5,964 bases of DNA from Shewanella sp. (GCA_004195335.1 SDWK01000660.1:1-5964); one strand, 5' to 3'; positions 1 to 5,688 are shown, counted from the stretch's first letter. A program made the numbers and translations. The notes: generated from the letters alone by a model not told the origin.

Positions 1-111
1 TGGTGAATAACACTAATGAATAGTGATTTTAATCAAATGGATAAAAGCATCGATTATTTCTGTCTATATTTTCTAATTTAAATTTGAGATATCACACCTT
101 CTCCCGGAATG
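1..111. other. non-coding upstream region
   Basis: No gene is supported here. The stretch from about 55 to 90 is AT-rich and contains a TATATT hexamer at 65-70 that could serve as a -10 element for the gene at 194, but no convincing -35 lies 16-18 bases upstream. A 21-codon frame starting at 16 has no good ribosome-binding site and is not called. Confidence 0.4.
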
Positions 112-167
112 AGCAACTATACTTCTGAGTCATATCCAATGCAGCGTTCCTGGAGAACTCAGTTGCT
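112..167 (+). promoter_or_regulatory. imperfect stem-loop in leader of DUF3303 gene
   Basis: Three nested helices are visible. AGCAACT (112-118) pairs with AGTTGCT (161-167). GAGT (127-130) pairs with ACTC (157-160). TCCA (135-138) pairs with TGGA (151-154). An alternative pairing of GCAGC (141-145) with GCTGC (165-169) would compete with the outer helix. The structure ends 14 bases before the strong Shine-Dalgarno at 182-187, so a role in controlling translation is possible. A TATACT at 118-123 lies inside it, so part of it could instead be promoter DNA. Function is inferred; the pairings are seen directly. Confidence 0.4.
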
Positions 168-193
168 GCAAAAGCCCTAACGGAGGTAATGAG

Positions 194-502
194 ATGTTAT
201 TTTTAATCTATTGGGAGTTAAACGAAGATATTGATGCTATGGCCAGATTACAGGCGGCCGAAAAGCTAACCGCAGCCGGGTTATTTCCACCACAAAATGT
301 AGAAATTCTCAGGTTTGATACAACACCAGATCTATGGGGCGTAACCTTGGTAGAAGCAGGTGATGTAGAGGGCGTATCTAATGTCATCAACTCCTGGCGA
401 ATCGCCTGCCCAGGCATTTTTAAGTCAACCAAGATATCCCCCGCTCGCCCTGTACAGGAAGCAATGGAAGCAGCAGCTGAATTGATTAAAAAGTTAAGTT
501 AA
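194..502 (+). CDS. DUF3303-like small protein, probable dimeric alpha-beta barrel
   Basis: This is a 102-residue soluble protein with no signal peptide or membrane segment. It begins with a beta-strand (MLFLIYWEL), followed by a helix (about residues 12-28), a segment ending in the strand WGVTLVEA (about 48-55), a second helix containing NSWR (about 60-70) and a C-terminal amphipathic helix ending IKKL. This order, and the W(G)V-strand followed by a helix carrying an aromatic residue near its end, resembles DUF3303 proteins, which belong to the dimeric alpha-beta barrel superfamily. No catalytic residues can be assigned and no function is known to me. The start is well supported: GGAGGT at 182-187 lies 6 bases before the ATG. 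The gene appears to be transcribed alone; the frame that follows it is probably degenerate. The family call is from remembered pattern only. Confidence 0.75.
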   Translation: MLFLIYWELNEDIDAMARLQAAEKLTAAGLFPPQNVEILRFDTTPDLWGVTLVEAGDVEGVSNVINSWRIACPGIFKSTKISPARPVQEAMEAAAELIKKLS

Positions 503-507
503 GTTAA

Positions 508-699
508 AAGGTTAAAACAATCTTAGAAAGCTATCATTTCCATCAACAAATCAAAGTCGAAGAGTGTGAAATATCAGGTGTAGATGCGGCTACGGACGTT
601 GACAGCATGGATGCTGTCGTCGAGCTTACAGGGAAGTATTTACAGCGTGCCGTAGAAGTATCTACACATAAGTACGCCACAGGCGATAAGTCATATTGA
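508..699 (+). pseudogene. probable gene remnant, C-terminal fragment
   Basis: After the stop at 505-507, this frame stays open for 63 codons and ends in TGA at 697-699. Its translation looks like real protein: an acidic stretch (VEECEISGVDAATDVDSMDA) followed by VVELTGKYLQRAVEV and STHKYATGDKSY. The first in-frame ATG is at 607, in the middle of the protein-like part, and has no good ribosome-binding site. A DVDSMD-type turn, then a helix, then a VEV strand faintly resembles the C-terminal half of YCII-related proteins, which share the dimeric alpha-beta barrel fold with DUF3303, so a decayed neighbour of the gene at 194 is one possibility. That identification is a guess. It could also be translated from 607 as a 30-residue peptide, or be non-coding. 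Confidence 0.3.
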
Positions 700-728
700 A
701 GGTTTGAGTTTAAACAAACCTTCCAATA
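694..728. terminator. strong stem-loop between convergent genes, possible terminator
   Basis: GAAGGTTTG (698-706) pairs with CAAACCTTC (715-723) across an 8-base loop. TATT (694-697) pairs with AATA (725-728) past a bulged C at 724, giving a 13-bp helix. It sits where rightward transcription from the 194 region meets leftward transcription leaving proA, which fits a bidirectional transcription end. Neither strand has a run of T after the helix, so it is not a textbook intrinsic terminator. It may instead protect an RNA 3' end. Confidence 0.4.
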
Positions 729-783
729 CAACTAATGCTAAATGAACCAAAACAAAAATGTAATTCAGCTTAATTCGAAGCGA

Positions 784-2058
784 TTAACTTCTTGCGGTAT
801 ATTCCCCGACTCCGATCCACTTATAGGTGGTCAAAGCCTCAAGCCCCATAGGGCCACGAGCATGCAACTTTTGGGTACTCACCGCGACTTCGGCGCCAAG
901 GCCAAACTGGCCGCCATCGGTGAAACGCGTGCTGGCATTGACGTACACAGCCGCTGAATCCACCTGGTTAATAAACTGCGCCGATGCATGAATATTATCG
1001 GTTAAAATCCCTTCAGAATGCCCACTCGAATAGGTTCTGATATGGTCTATCGCGGTGGCTATATCGCTGACAACCTTAACCCCTAAGGTGAGTGATAACC
1101 ACTCTTGAGCATAAGTATCATCGGTCGCGGGCAAGATGGCTATGCCCTGTTTATCGGCGATAGCTTGCGCGTTCCGGCAACCATAAAAACTGACGCCCAA
1201 CGCCGAAAGCTGTGTGTACAGCTGGGGCAATAACTCATCGGCGATGGATTCGTGAACTAAGACTGTATCAAGCGCATTACAAACAGTTGGACGCTGAACC
1301 TTTGCATTGGCAATGACCTCAATAGATTTAGCGATATTGGCATCTTTATCCGCATAGAGATGGCATATTCCTATGCCCCCCAAAATAACCGGTATGGTCG
1401 CTTGCTCGGCGCACAGACGCTGCAAGTTTTGGCCACCTCGAGGCACGATCATATCGACAAACTGGTCGAGTTTAAGCAGACCGCTTACTAAGGCTCTATC
1501 AGGGCTTTTAATCAATTGCACACTATCTGCCGGCAAGCCTTGCTCAACCACGGCAATGCGAATCGCTTCGCTCAGAGCAAGGTTAGATTGTAGCGTCTCT
1601 TTGCCCCCTCGCAGGATAACGGCGTTACCGGTTTTCAATGCGAGTACGGCAATATCCACGGTTACATTAGGACGCGCCTCATAGATAACACCTATCACTC
1701 CCAGCGGGACGCGACGACGCGATAATCGCAGACCATTGTCTAAAACCTGACTTTCAAGCTCTGTACCTACCGGATCGACTAGTTTAATCACATTGTCGAT
1801 ATCACCGATCACGCCTTGCAACCGTGACTCATCGAGCAGCAAACGATCGATCATGGCATCACTAAGACCATTCGCGCGCGCAGCAACAACATCTTTTTCA
1901 TTGGCTGCAAGGATGGTAGCGCTATTTTGGGTCAAGCTGCCGGCAATGGCACTCAATAACGCCTGCTTTTGTTGGCCGGTCAATCCCGCTAAGGCATAGC
2001 TTGCCTGTTTAGCCTGTTGTCCCAGAGTTTGCAGATAAGCTGAATTATTCTCAATCAC
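784..2058 (-). CDS. proA: gamma-glutamyl phosphate reductase (ProA)
   Basis: ProA catalyses the second step of proline synthesis: NADPH-dependent reduction of gamma-glutamyl phosphate, made by ProB, to glutamate-5-semialdehyde in the cytosol. The product is 424 residues, close to E. coli ProA (417). It has the aldehyde dehydrogenase fold with the family's catalytic cysteine, Cys260, in [12 protein letters not shown]. The ProA signature region is [16 protein letters not shown] (336-351), and the very conserved C-terminal block [16 protein letters not shown] is at 373-388. The early [12 protein letters not shown] (124-135) is also typical. The start is a GTG at 2058-2056; AAGG at 2071-2068, nine bases upstream, is the likely ribosome-binding site. 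The upstream ATG at 2074 is in another frame and stops after four codons. It follows proB by 56 bases on the same strand, so the two are almost certainly co-transcribed. Confidence 0.97.
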   Translation of the reverse strand: MIENNSAYLQTLGQQAKQASYALAGLTGQQKQALLSAIAGSLTQNSATILAANEKDVVAARANGLSDAMIDRLLLDESRLQGVIGDIDNVIKLVDPVGTELESQVLDNGLRLSRRRVPLGVIGVIYEARPNVTVDIAVLALKTGNAVILRGGKETLQSNLALSEAIRIAVVEQGLPADSVQLIKSPDRALVSGLLKLDQFVDMIVPRGGQNLQRLCAEQATIPVILGGIGICHLYADKDANIAKSIEVIANAKVQRPTVCNALDTVLVHESIADELLPQLYTQLSALGVSFYGCRNAQAIADKQGIAILPATDDTYAQEWLSLTLGVKVVSDIATAIDHIRTYSSGHSEGILTDNIHASAQFINQVDSAAVYVNASTRFTDGGQFGLGAEVAVSTQKLHARGPMGLEALTTYKWIGVGEYTARS

Positions 2059-2089
2059 GTCACATCACCTTCATTTTCAAAGGACCTGA

Positions 2090-2106
2090 TTTACAGGACC
2101 TGTAAA
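2090..2106. repeat. 17-bp perfect palindrome in proB-proA gap
   Basis: TTTACAGGACCTGTAAA is symmetric around position 2098. AGGACCTG occurs here (2095-2102) and again at 2081-2088 as a direct repeat 14 bases away. In RNA the palindrome could form a 6-bp hairpin (UUUACA/UGUAAA) with a 5-base loop between the two cistrons; in DNA it could be a binding site for a dimeric protein. It lies 17 bases upstream of the proA ribosome-binding site. No known operator is recognised. Confidence 0.45.
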
Positions 2107-2114
2107 CCTTAATT

Positions 2115-3233
2115 CTAAAGCACGACCATATCATTACGGTGGACAACGGCATCACCATTATCGTAGCCAAGTATGGACTCGATATCATCGGAATGCTTGC
2201 CCGCTATCTGATGCAGATCTTTGGCACTATATCGGCTCATGCCCCGCGCAAACTCCTTGCCATCACTATCGACGAGTTGCAGTGTTGCGCCACGTTCAAA
2301 CTTACCTTCGACGCTGACGATCCCCTTAGAGAGCAAACTTCTGCCCTTTTGTGTCACGGCATTAAGGGCGCCTTGGTCCAAAACCAACTTACCTCTGGTT
2401 GCCTGTCCGGCTAAAATCCACTGTTTTCGGCTTTCCAATGGATTTTCCAGTGCCGTAAAATGAGTGCCGACAGACTCCTTGCAAACGGCATCTTGTATAA
2501 CTTTAGGATGATGTCCCGATGCAATAATCACTTCGACGCCGGCACGTCTTGCAATATCGGCCGCCTCGAGCTTGGTTGCCATGCCGCCAGTACCCAACCC
2601 CGAGACGGCGCCACCAGCGAGGAGACGTAAACTATCATCGATATTGACCACTTGCTTAATCAGTTTCGCATCAGGATTGGAACGGGGATCTGCATCGAAA
2701 AGCCCCCGTTGGTCAGTTAAAAGGATCAGGAGGTCGGCATCACAAAGCAAGGCTGCGCGGGCTGAAAGGTTGTCGTTATCACCGACCTTGATCTCATTGG
2801 TGGCCACGGCATCATTTTCATTGATGATAGGGATGATTCCGTGAGCCAACAGTGCATTGAGAGAGTCTCGCGCATTCAGATAACGCTCTCTGTCATGAAG
2901 ATCGGCCCGGGTTAATAGCAGTTGGCCCACATGCAGGCCGTAGATACTGAACAGTTGCGCCCAGGCTAAAATGAGTTGGCTCTGCCCTACTGCGGCAAGG
3001 AGCTGTTTATTGGCTACGGTATCGGGAAGTTCGGGGTAACCTAAATGTTCACGGCCGGCGGCTATGGCCCCAGATGTACACAGCACAACTTCAACTCCGG
3101 CTTTCATTAACGCCGACATCTGTCTCGCTAACTCAACCATATGCGCCTTATCGAGCTGACGACTGCCGGATGTTAATACGCTTGTTCCCAATTTTACCAC
3201 TACGCGGCGGTAACCAATCTCACTTAAGTTCAT
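2115..3233 (-). CDS. proB: glutamate 5-kinase (ProB)
   Basis: ProB phosphorylates glutamate to gamma-glutamyl phosphate with ATP, the first and usually proline-inhibited step of proline synthesis. From the ATG at 3233 the product is 372 residues (E. coli 367). The N-terminal amino-acid-kinase domain contains [10 protein letters not shown] (11-20, Lys14), TSGAIAAG (53-60), INENDAV (137-143), GDNDNLSA (151-158), the DPRSNP segment (182-187) and [11 protein letters not shown] (211-221). The C-terminal part, about 275-372, matches a PUA domain and ends [11 protein letters not shown], like the E. coli enzyme. The frame stays open upstream to a TTG at 3275, which would add 14 residues not expected in this family, so the internal ATG is preferred. 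No clear Shine-Dalgarno precedes that ATG (TTTACTATTTTAAA), which is odd for a biosynthetic gene. proA follows directly as the second gene of the operon. Confidence 0.96.
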   Translation of the reverse strand: MNLSEIGYRRVVVKLGTSVLTSGSRQLDKAHMVELARQMSALMKAGVEVVLCTSGAIAAGREHLGYPELPDTVANKQLLAAVGQSQLILAWAQLFSIYGLHVGQLLLTRADLHDRERYLNARDSLNALLAHGIIPIINENDAVATNEIKVGDNDNLSARAALLCDADLLILLTDQRGLFDADPRSNPDAKLIKQVVNIDDSLRLLAGGAVSGLGTGGMATKLEAADIARRAGVEVIIASGHHPKVIQDAVCKESVGTHFTALENPLESRKQWILAGQATRGKLVLDQGALNAVTQKGRSLLSKGIVSVEGKFERGATLQLVDSDGKEFARGMSRYSAKDLHQIAGKHSDDIESILGYDNGDAVVHRNDMVVL

Positions 3234-3264
3234 TTTTAAAATAGTAAATAAAGCCGAACTTAGC

Positions 3265-3293
3265 GTTATACCCAATCTTGGGGCTAATTGGTA
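3265..3293 (-). promoter_or_regulatory. weak candidate proB promoter with inverted repeats
   Basis: On the - strand a TATAAC (3270-3265) could be the -10 for proB, 31 bases before its ATG. The hexamer 17 bases upstream (TACCAA, 3293-3288) is a poor -35, so an activator or a different promoter may be involved. The spacer holds overlapping inverted repeats: CCCAA (3271-3275) with TTGGG (3278-3282), and CCAAT (3272-3276) with ATTGG (3287-3291). These could be an operator. Some proB transcription may also come from read-through of the permease terminator. Confidence 0.25.
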
Positions 3294-3345
3294 GTCAGCA
3301 ATAAAAAAGAAGCGCCAAAATCCAAAAAAAGCTCAAGATATTCAC

Positions 3346-3373
3346 AAAAAAGGCCATACAAAGTATGGCCTTT
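3346..3373 (-). terminator. intrinsic terminator of purine permease
   Basis: Read on the - strand: AAAGGCCATAC, a 3-base loop TTT, GTATGGCCTTT, with the final T run extended to six. The core 8-bp helix pairs 3370-3363 with 3359-3352. It lies about 27 bases after the permease stop codon and separates that gene from proBA. Confidence 0.9.
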
Positions 3374-3399
3374 AACTAAGTAGTGCTAACTAACGACGT

Positions 3400-4689
3400 T
3401 TAACCATAGATAAATTTTGCGATAAACAGCGCTGCTAAAACAAGTACGCCCACACTCAAGTCTCGGTATCGTCCACTCAAGAGTTTAATTATCGCATAGG
3501 AAATAATCCCCATCGCAATGCCAGTAGCAATCGAAAAGGTAAGTGGCATCAAAATGCAGACCACGACGACAGGTGCCGCTTCAGTTAAGTCTTCCCACTC
3601 AACGTGTACCAGTCCCGACATCATTAAAATAGCCACATAAAACAGGGTTCCTGCGGTAGCATAAGCTGGCACCATACCCGCGAGCGGTGATAAAAATAGA
3701 GAGAACAAAAACAGAATACCGACCACAACGGCAGTTAAACCTGTGCGTCCACCTGCGCTCACACCCGCGGTACTTTCGATATAACTCGTGGTTGTTGATG
3801 TTCCAAGCATCGCGCCGGCAATCGTCGCCGTGCTGTCAGCAATCAATGCACGGTTCAATCTGGGAAGGCGTCCCTTATCGTCTAAGAAACCTCCCCGCTG
3901 GGCCACTGCAACCAATGTTCCAGAGGTATCAAACAGATCAACAAACAGGAAGGCAAACACGACCGAGAGCATACTCACTTCCAGTACACTGGAAAGATCC
4001 ATCTTCATAAAGGTGGGCATGATAGAGGGAGGAGTCGACATCACCCCGTGATATTGAACATCACCAAACAGAATCCCTAATACTGTTATTGAAAGAATAC
4101 TCACGATAACGGCAGACTTCATGCCACGGTGCACCATCGCTATGATCATAAAGAAGCCAAGAATGGCCATCACAGCAGGGAAAGCAGTCACATCTCCCAT
4201 GGTCACAAGTGTCGCCGGACTGGCAACGACAATCCCGGCACTCTTCAGCCCTATCAACGCAAGAAAAAGACCGATTCCAGCGGCAATACCTAAACGAAGC
4301 GACATAGGAATACTATTAACAATCCACTCTCTGATCTTAATCAGAGACAGAACGAAGAAGCAGATCCCCGACAGGAAAACAGCCCCGAGTGCGGTTTCCC
4401 AGCTATATCCCATCTCCCCGACCACGGTATAGGTAAAGAATGCATTCAAACCCATGCCTGGTGCTAGCGCAATGGGATAGTTAGCCACTATCCCCATAAT
4501 CAAACACCCGATAGCGGCGGCCAGACAAGTTGCAACGAAAACCGCGCCATGATCCATTCCGGCATCCGCTAGCATCATAGGATTAACAAAAATTATGTAA
4601 GCCATGGTTAAAAAGGTCGTTAATCCTGCCACCACCTCCTGCTTTAACGATGTTTGGTTTTCTTTCAATTTAAATAATTTTTCTAACAT
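3400..4689 (-). CDS. NCS2-family (AzgA/GhxP/AdeP type) purine permease
   Basis: This is a 429-residue inner-membrane protein predicted to import purine bases by proton symport. Family hallmarks are the N-terminal region LKQEVVAGLTTFLTMAYIIFVNP (residues 15-37), APGMGLNAFFTYTVV (76-90), FLFVDLFDTSGTLV (247-260) and the GTSTTTSYIESTAGVSAGGRTG region (296-317). It is hydrophobic throughout, with segments consistent with the family's usual 12 to 14 membrane spans. E. coli relatives split into adenine (AdeP, AdeQ) and guanine/hypoxanthine (GhxP, GhxQ) carriers; I cannot tell these apart by eye, so no symbol is given. The length is close to the roughly 445 residues usual for the family. The ATG at 4689 begins MLEKLFKL, as expected. 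The ribosome-binding site lies within a hairpin touching the start codon, and the long folded leader suggests RNA-based control. Confidence 0.93.
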   Translation of the reverse strand: MLEKLFKLKENQTSLKQEVVAGLTTFLTMAYIIFVNPMMLADAGMDHGAVFVATCLAAAIGCLIMGIVANYPIALAPGMGLNAFFTYTVVGEMGYSWETALGAVFLSGICFFVLSLIKIREWIVNSIPMSLRLGIAAGIGLFLALIGLKSAGIVVASPATLVTMGDVTAFPAVMAILGFFMIIAMVHRGMKSAVIVSILSITVLGILFGDVQYHGVMSTPPSIMPTFMKMDLSSVLEVSMLSVVFAFLFVDLFDTSGTLVAVAQRGGFLDDKGRLPRLNRALIADSTATIAGAMLGTSTTTSYIESTAGVSAGGRTGLTAVVVGILFLFSLFLSPLAGMVPAYATAGTLFYVAILMMSGLVHVEWEDLTEAAPVVVVCILMPLTFSIATGIAMGIISYAIIKLLSGRYRDLSVGVLVLAALFIAKFIYG

Positions 4690-4702
4690 GGAACTGGGTT
4701 CC
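4690..4702 (-). promoter_or_regulatory. hairpin covering the permease ribosome-binding site
   Basis: On the - strand GGAAC (4702-4698), loop CCA, GUUCC (4694-4690) is followed immediately by AUG. The Shine-Dalgarno AAAGGA overlaps the 5' arm, so the folded hairpin would hide it. The stem is only 5 bp, so it would need help from upstream structure or a ligand-dependent switch to matter strongly. It is seen directly; its effect on translation is inferred. Confidence 0.5.
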
Positions 4703-4773
4703 TTTTGTTTTTATAGTTGTAAGTAGGGTAGATAGTTTGAAAATTCAGCTCTGACCCGAACATGTTAAGTGTC

Positions 4774-4829
4774 GGTATAAAGCCAATGTAAATAAGATTG
4801 AAAGGTCACCCTATACCTATTTACATTTC
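4774..4829 (-). promoter_or_regulatory. candidate purine riboswitch in permease leader
   Basis: AAUGUAAAUA (4827-4818) pairs perfectly with UAUUUACAUU (4794-4785). Inside lies an asymmetric loop: GGUAU on the 5' side, a short helix AGG (4812-4810) / CCU (4805-4803) closed by a GUGA tetraloop, then UUCAAUCU on the 3' side. The helix starts at the predicted transcription start. GGUAUAG (4817-4811) can also pair with UUAUACC (4780-4774), giving an alternative fold. A two-helix RNA of this small size ahead of a purine transporter recalls the NMT1 (xanthine) riboswitch class, but I am comparing from memory. It is too small for the classical purine riboswitch. Confidence 0.5.
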
Positions 4830-4835
4830 TCGACG

Positions 4836-4864
4836 ATTATAGGGGCTTTACTTTAGTGAGGCTA
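4836..4864 (-). promoter_or_regulatory. sigma-70 promoter of purine permease
   Basis: A perfect -10 TATAAT lies at 4841-4836 on the - strand. The hexamer 17 bases upstream, TAGCCT (4864-4859), matches the -35 consensus at only three positions. Transcription would begin near 4829, exactly where the leader stem starts, which supports the assignment. The leader would be about 140 bases. Confidence 0.6.
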
Positions 4865-4922
4865 GCGCTAAAAAATGAGGTATTTGGCAAGTTTCAGCGT
4901 GTTTTATACGTAAACAGCAGAC

Positions 4923-4950
4923 AAAAAAAAGCCCGCTCAAAAGAGCGGGC
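4923..4950 (-). terminator. intrinsic terminator, small-peptide gene copy 1
   Basis: On the - strand GCCCGCTC (4950-4943), loop TTTT, GAGCGGGC (4938-4931) is followed by eight T (4930-4923). It is a strong GC-rich helix about 125 bases after the copy 1 stop codon. The same 29 bases recur at 5661-5689. Confidence 0.95.
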
Positions 4951-5012
4951 CGATACTAATGTTAAGTGTTCCCGAAAGGAAGCGTTACTGTAATAACAAT
5001 AACCAGCGTTAT

Positions 5013-5056
5013 CTTCAGTCTTCATAACTCAAGGGGTCAGAGTTATGCAGACTAAG
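5013..5056 (-). other. long hairpin in 3' untranslated region of copy 1
   Basis: CATAACTC (5023-5030) pairs with GAGTTATG (5040-5047) around a 9-base loop. AGTCT (5017-5021) pairs with AGACT (5049-5053) past one mismatch, and CTT (5013-5015) with AAG (5054-5056) past a bulge. This gives 16 bp in total. It lies between the stop codon and the terminator. Copy 2 has a different hairpin at about the same place (TATCCC 5785-5790 with GGGATA 5794-5799), so structure may be kept while sequence drifts. Confidence 0.55.
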
Positions 5057-5075
5057 GTAACCACTTAGGACCTAG

Positions 5076-5174
5076 TTAGCCCTTAAAAGTCATAGCGTAC
5101 AACCCGCCACGCAAAGCATCAGTACAGAACCAAGTGTTTTGCCAATAAACGTGCTGATTTCCGGTATAAGACAT
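5076..5174 (-). CDS. unrecognised 32-residue peptide, copy 1
   Basis: The peptide starts MSYTGNQHVYWQNTWF and ends LRGGLYAMTFKG, with a single Cys at 17. It is rich in aromatic residues (three Tyr, two Trp, two Phe) and has no hydrophobic run long enough for a membrane helix and no signal peptide. AGGAG at 5187-5183, eight bases before the ATG, is a good ribosome-binding site. Support for translation comes from copy 2: eight codons differ silently and only five change a residue (N6M, H8N, V9I, M28I, T29S), mostly conservatively. The gene has its own promoter, a leader of about 168 bases and its own terminator. I do not recognise the family. Candidates include a signalling or modified peptide precursor, a type I toxin (unlikely without a membrane helix), or a short regulatory frame linked to the folded RNA. 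Confidence 0.8.
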   Translation of the reverse strand: MSYTGNQHVYWQNTWFCTDALRGGLYAMTFKG

Positions 5175-5207
5175 AGTCAATACTCCTAACAAAGTTGTAA
5201 TAAAATT

Positions 5208-5344
5208 ACTCTAGTCAAACTGGGCATAGCTTGCTAAACAAAGCAGCTAAATAGCCTTAGAGTCAACCCGTCGCTCGATTCCATGGAGATTTATCCATCC
5301 TGGATAGACTTAGAGGTGGAAGGCGTCATTGCCTAACCAACGAG
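5208..5344 (-). promoter_or_regulatory. highly structured leader RNA of small-peptide gene copy 1
   Basis: Two domains are visible. In the first, CUCG at the 5' end (5344-5341) pairs with CGAG (5277-5274), enclosing the hairpin AGGC (5334-5331)/GCCU (5324-5321) and a longer arm in which UUCCA (5321-5317)/UGGAA (5283-5279) encloses UAUCC (5306-5302)/GGAUA (5296-5292) with loop AGGAU. In the second, ACUCUA (5263-5258)/UAGAGU (5213-5208) encloses GGC (5256-5254)/GCC (5225-5223) and the AGCUGCU (5248-5242) arm, which pairs with AGCA and GCU (5235-5228) past a bulged A. The ribosome-binding site follows 21 bases later. A riboswitch or protein-bound leader is plausible; I do not match it to a known class. 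The GGA in the AGGAU loop could be a CsrA-type site. Confidence 0.55.
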
Positions 5345-5348
5345 ACGA

Positions 5349-5376
5349 ATTATACCTAAATGTAGTTTTATTACAA
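5349..5376 (-). promoter_or_regulatory. sigma-70 promoter of small-peptide gene copy 1
   Basis: On the - strand, TTGTAA (5376-5371), a 16-base spacer and a perfect TATAAT (5354-5349). Transcription would begin near 5342, at the start of the first leader helix. The matching promoter of copy 2 lies beyond the window. Confidence 0.8.
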
Positions 5377-5660
5377 GATTTATTTTAAAAACAGTGAAAA
5401 CGAACCAATTCTGTAATTTTACAACATTTAATGTAGTCTTGATTTATTCACATTAAGGCTGTTGATGGCGGAGCTCTCTCTTATAAAGATGATCACAGCG
5501 CTAAATATAAGCCTAGCCCTACGCCCTCCAGTCAAGACAACACACCCTCTGACTCATGTTGTATAACAACCTCTGGAGATCACGACACGCCCAAGCTCCT
5601 GTCTATCGATTAGCTGAGGTGTAGTTACATTCGTTATTGATTGTTTTGGGCGGAGAAAGC
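5377..5660. other. gap between the two small-peptide units
   Basis: No gene is supported. The part next to the copy 1 promoter (5377-5455) is AT-rich and could act as an UP-element-like region. Two symmetric elements are seen: GTTGTATAACAAC (5558-5570), a palindrome with a 3-base centre, and CTCCAG (5526-5531) with CTGGAG (5573-5578), which flank it. On the - strand TTGACT and TATATT occur near 5510-5535 but are 20 bases apart, too far for a normal promoter. A 12-codon frame there is not called. Confidence 0.4.
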
Positions 5661-5688
5661 AAAAAAAAGCCCGCTCAAAAGAGCGGGC
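5661..5688 (-). terminator. intrinsic terminator, small-peptide gene copy 2
   Basis: It has the same helix as copy 1: GCCCGCTC (5688-5681), loop TTTT, GAGCGGGC (5676-5669), then eight T (5668-5661) on the - strand. It lies about 145 bases after the copy 2 stop and insulates copy 1 from copy 2 transcription, so each copy is a separate unit. Confidence 0.95.

Noticed and set aside
16..81. 21-codon + strand frame
   Set aside because: No convincing ribosome-binding site, AT-driven composition and no second copy to support translation.
543..731. 62-codon - strand frame
   Set aside because: Antisense to the protein-like frame 508-699 and crosses the 694-728 stem-loop; no ribosome-binding site and unlikely composition.
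742..957. 71-codon + strand frame overlapping the end of proA
   Set aside because: Most of it is antisense to the highly conserved ProA C-terminus; composition is that of a shadow frame and no ribosome-binding site is evident.
2572..2844. 90-codon + strand frame inside proB
   Set aside because: Low-complexity Pro/Ala/Ser/Arg-rich antisense frame over a conserved kinase domain.
4905..4920. PurR-like operator upstream of the permease
   Set aside because: GTTT and AAAC half-sites are present but the centre does not match the CGCAAACGTTTGCG-type palindrome, and it lies well upstream of the -10.
5174..5344. Type I toxin-antitoxin interpretation of the small-peptide repeats
   Set aside because: Tandem units with structured leaders fit the pattern, but the peptide has no hydrophobic membrane helix and no good antisense promoter was found on the + strand of the leader. 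Kept only as an alternative.
5208..5344. Match of the small-peptide leader to a known riboswitch (c-di-GMP, glycine, TPP, purine)
   Set aside because: None of the conserved core sequences that I remember for these classes are present.
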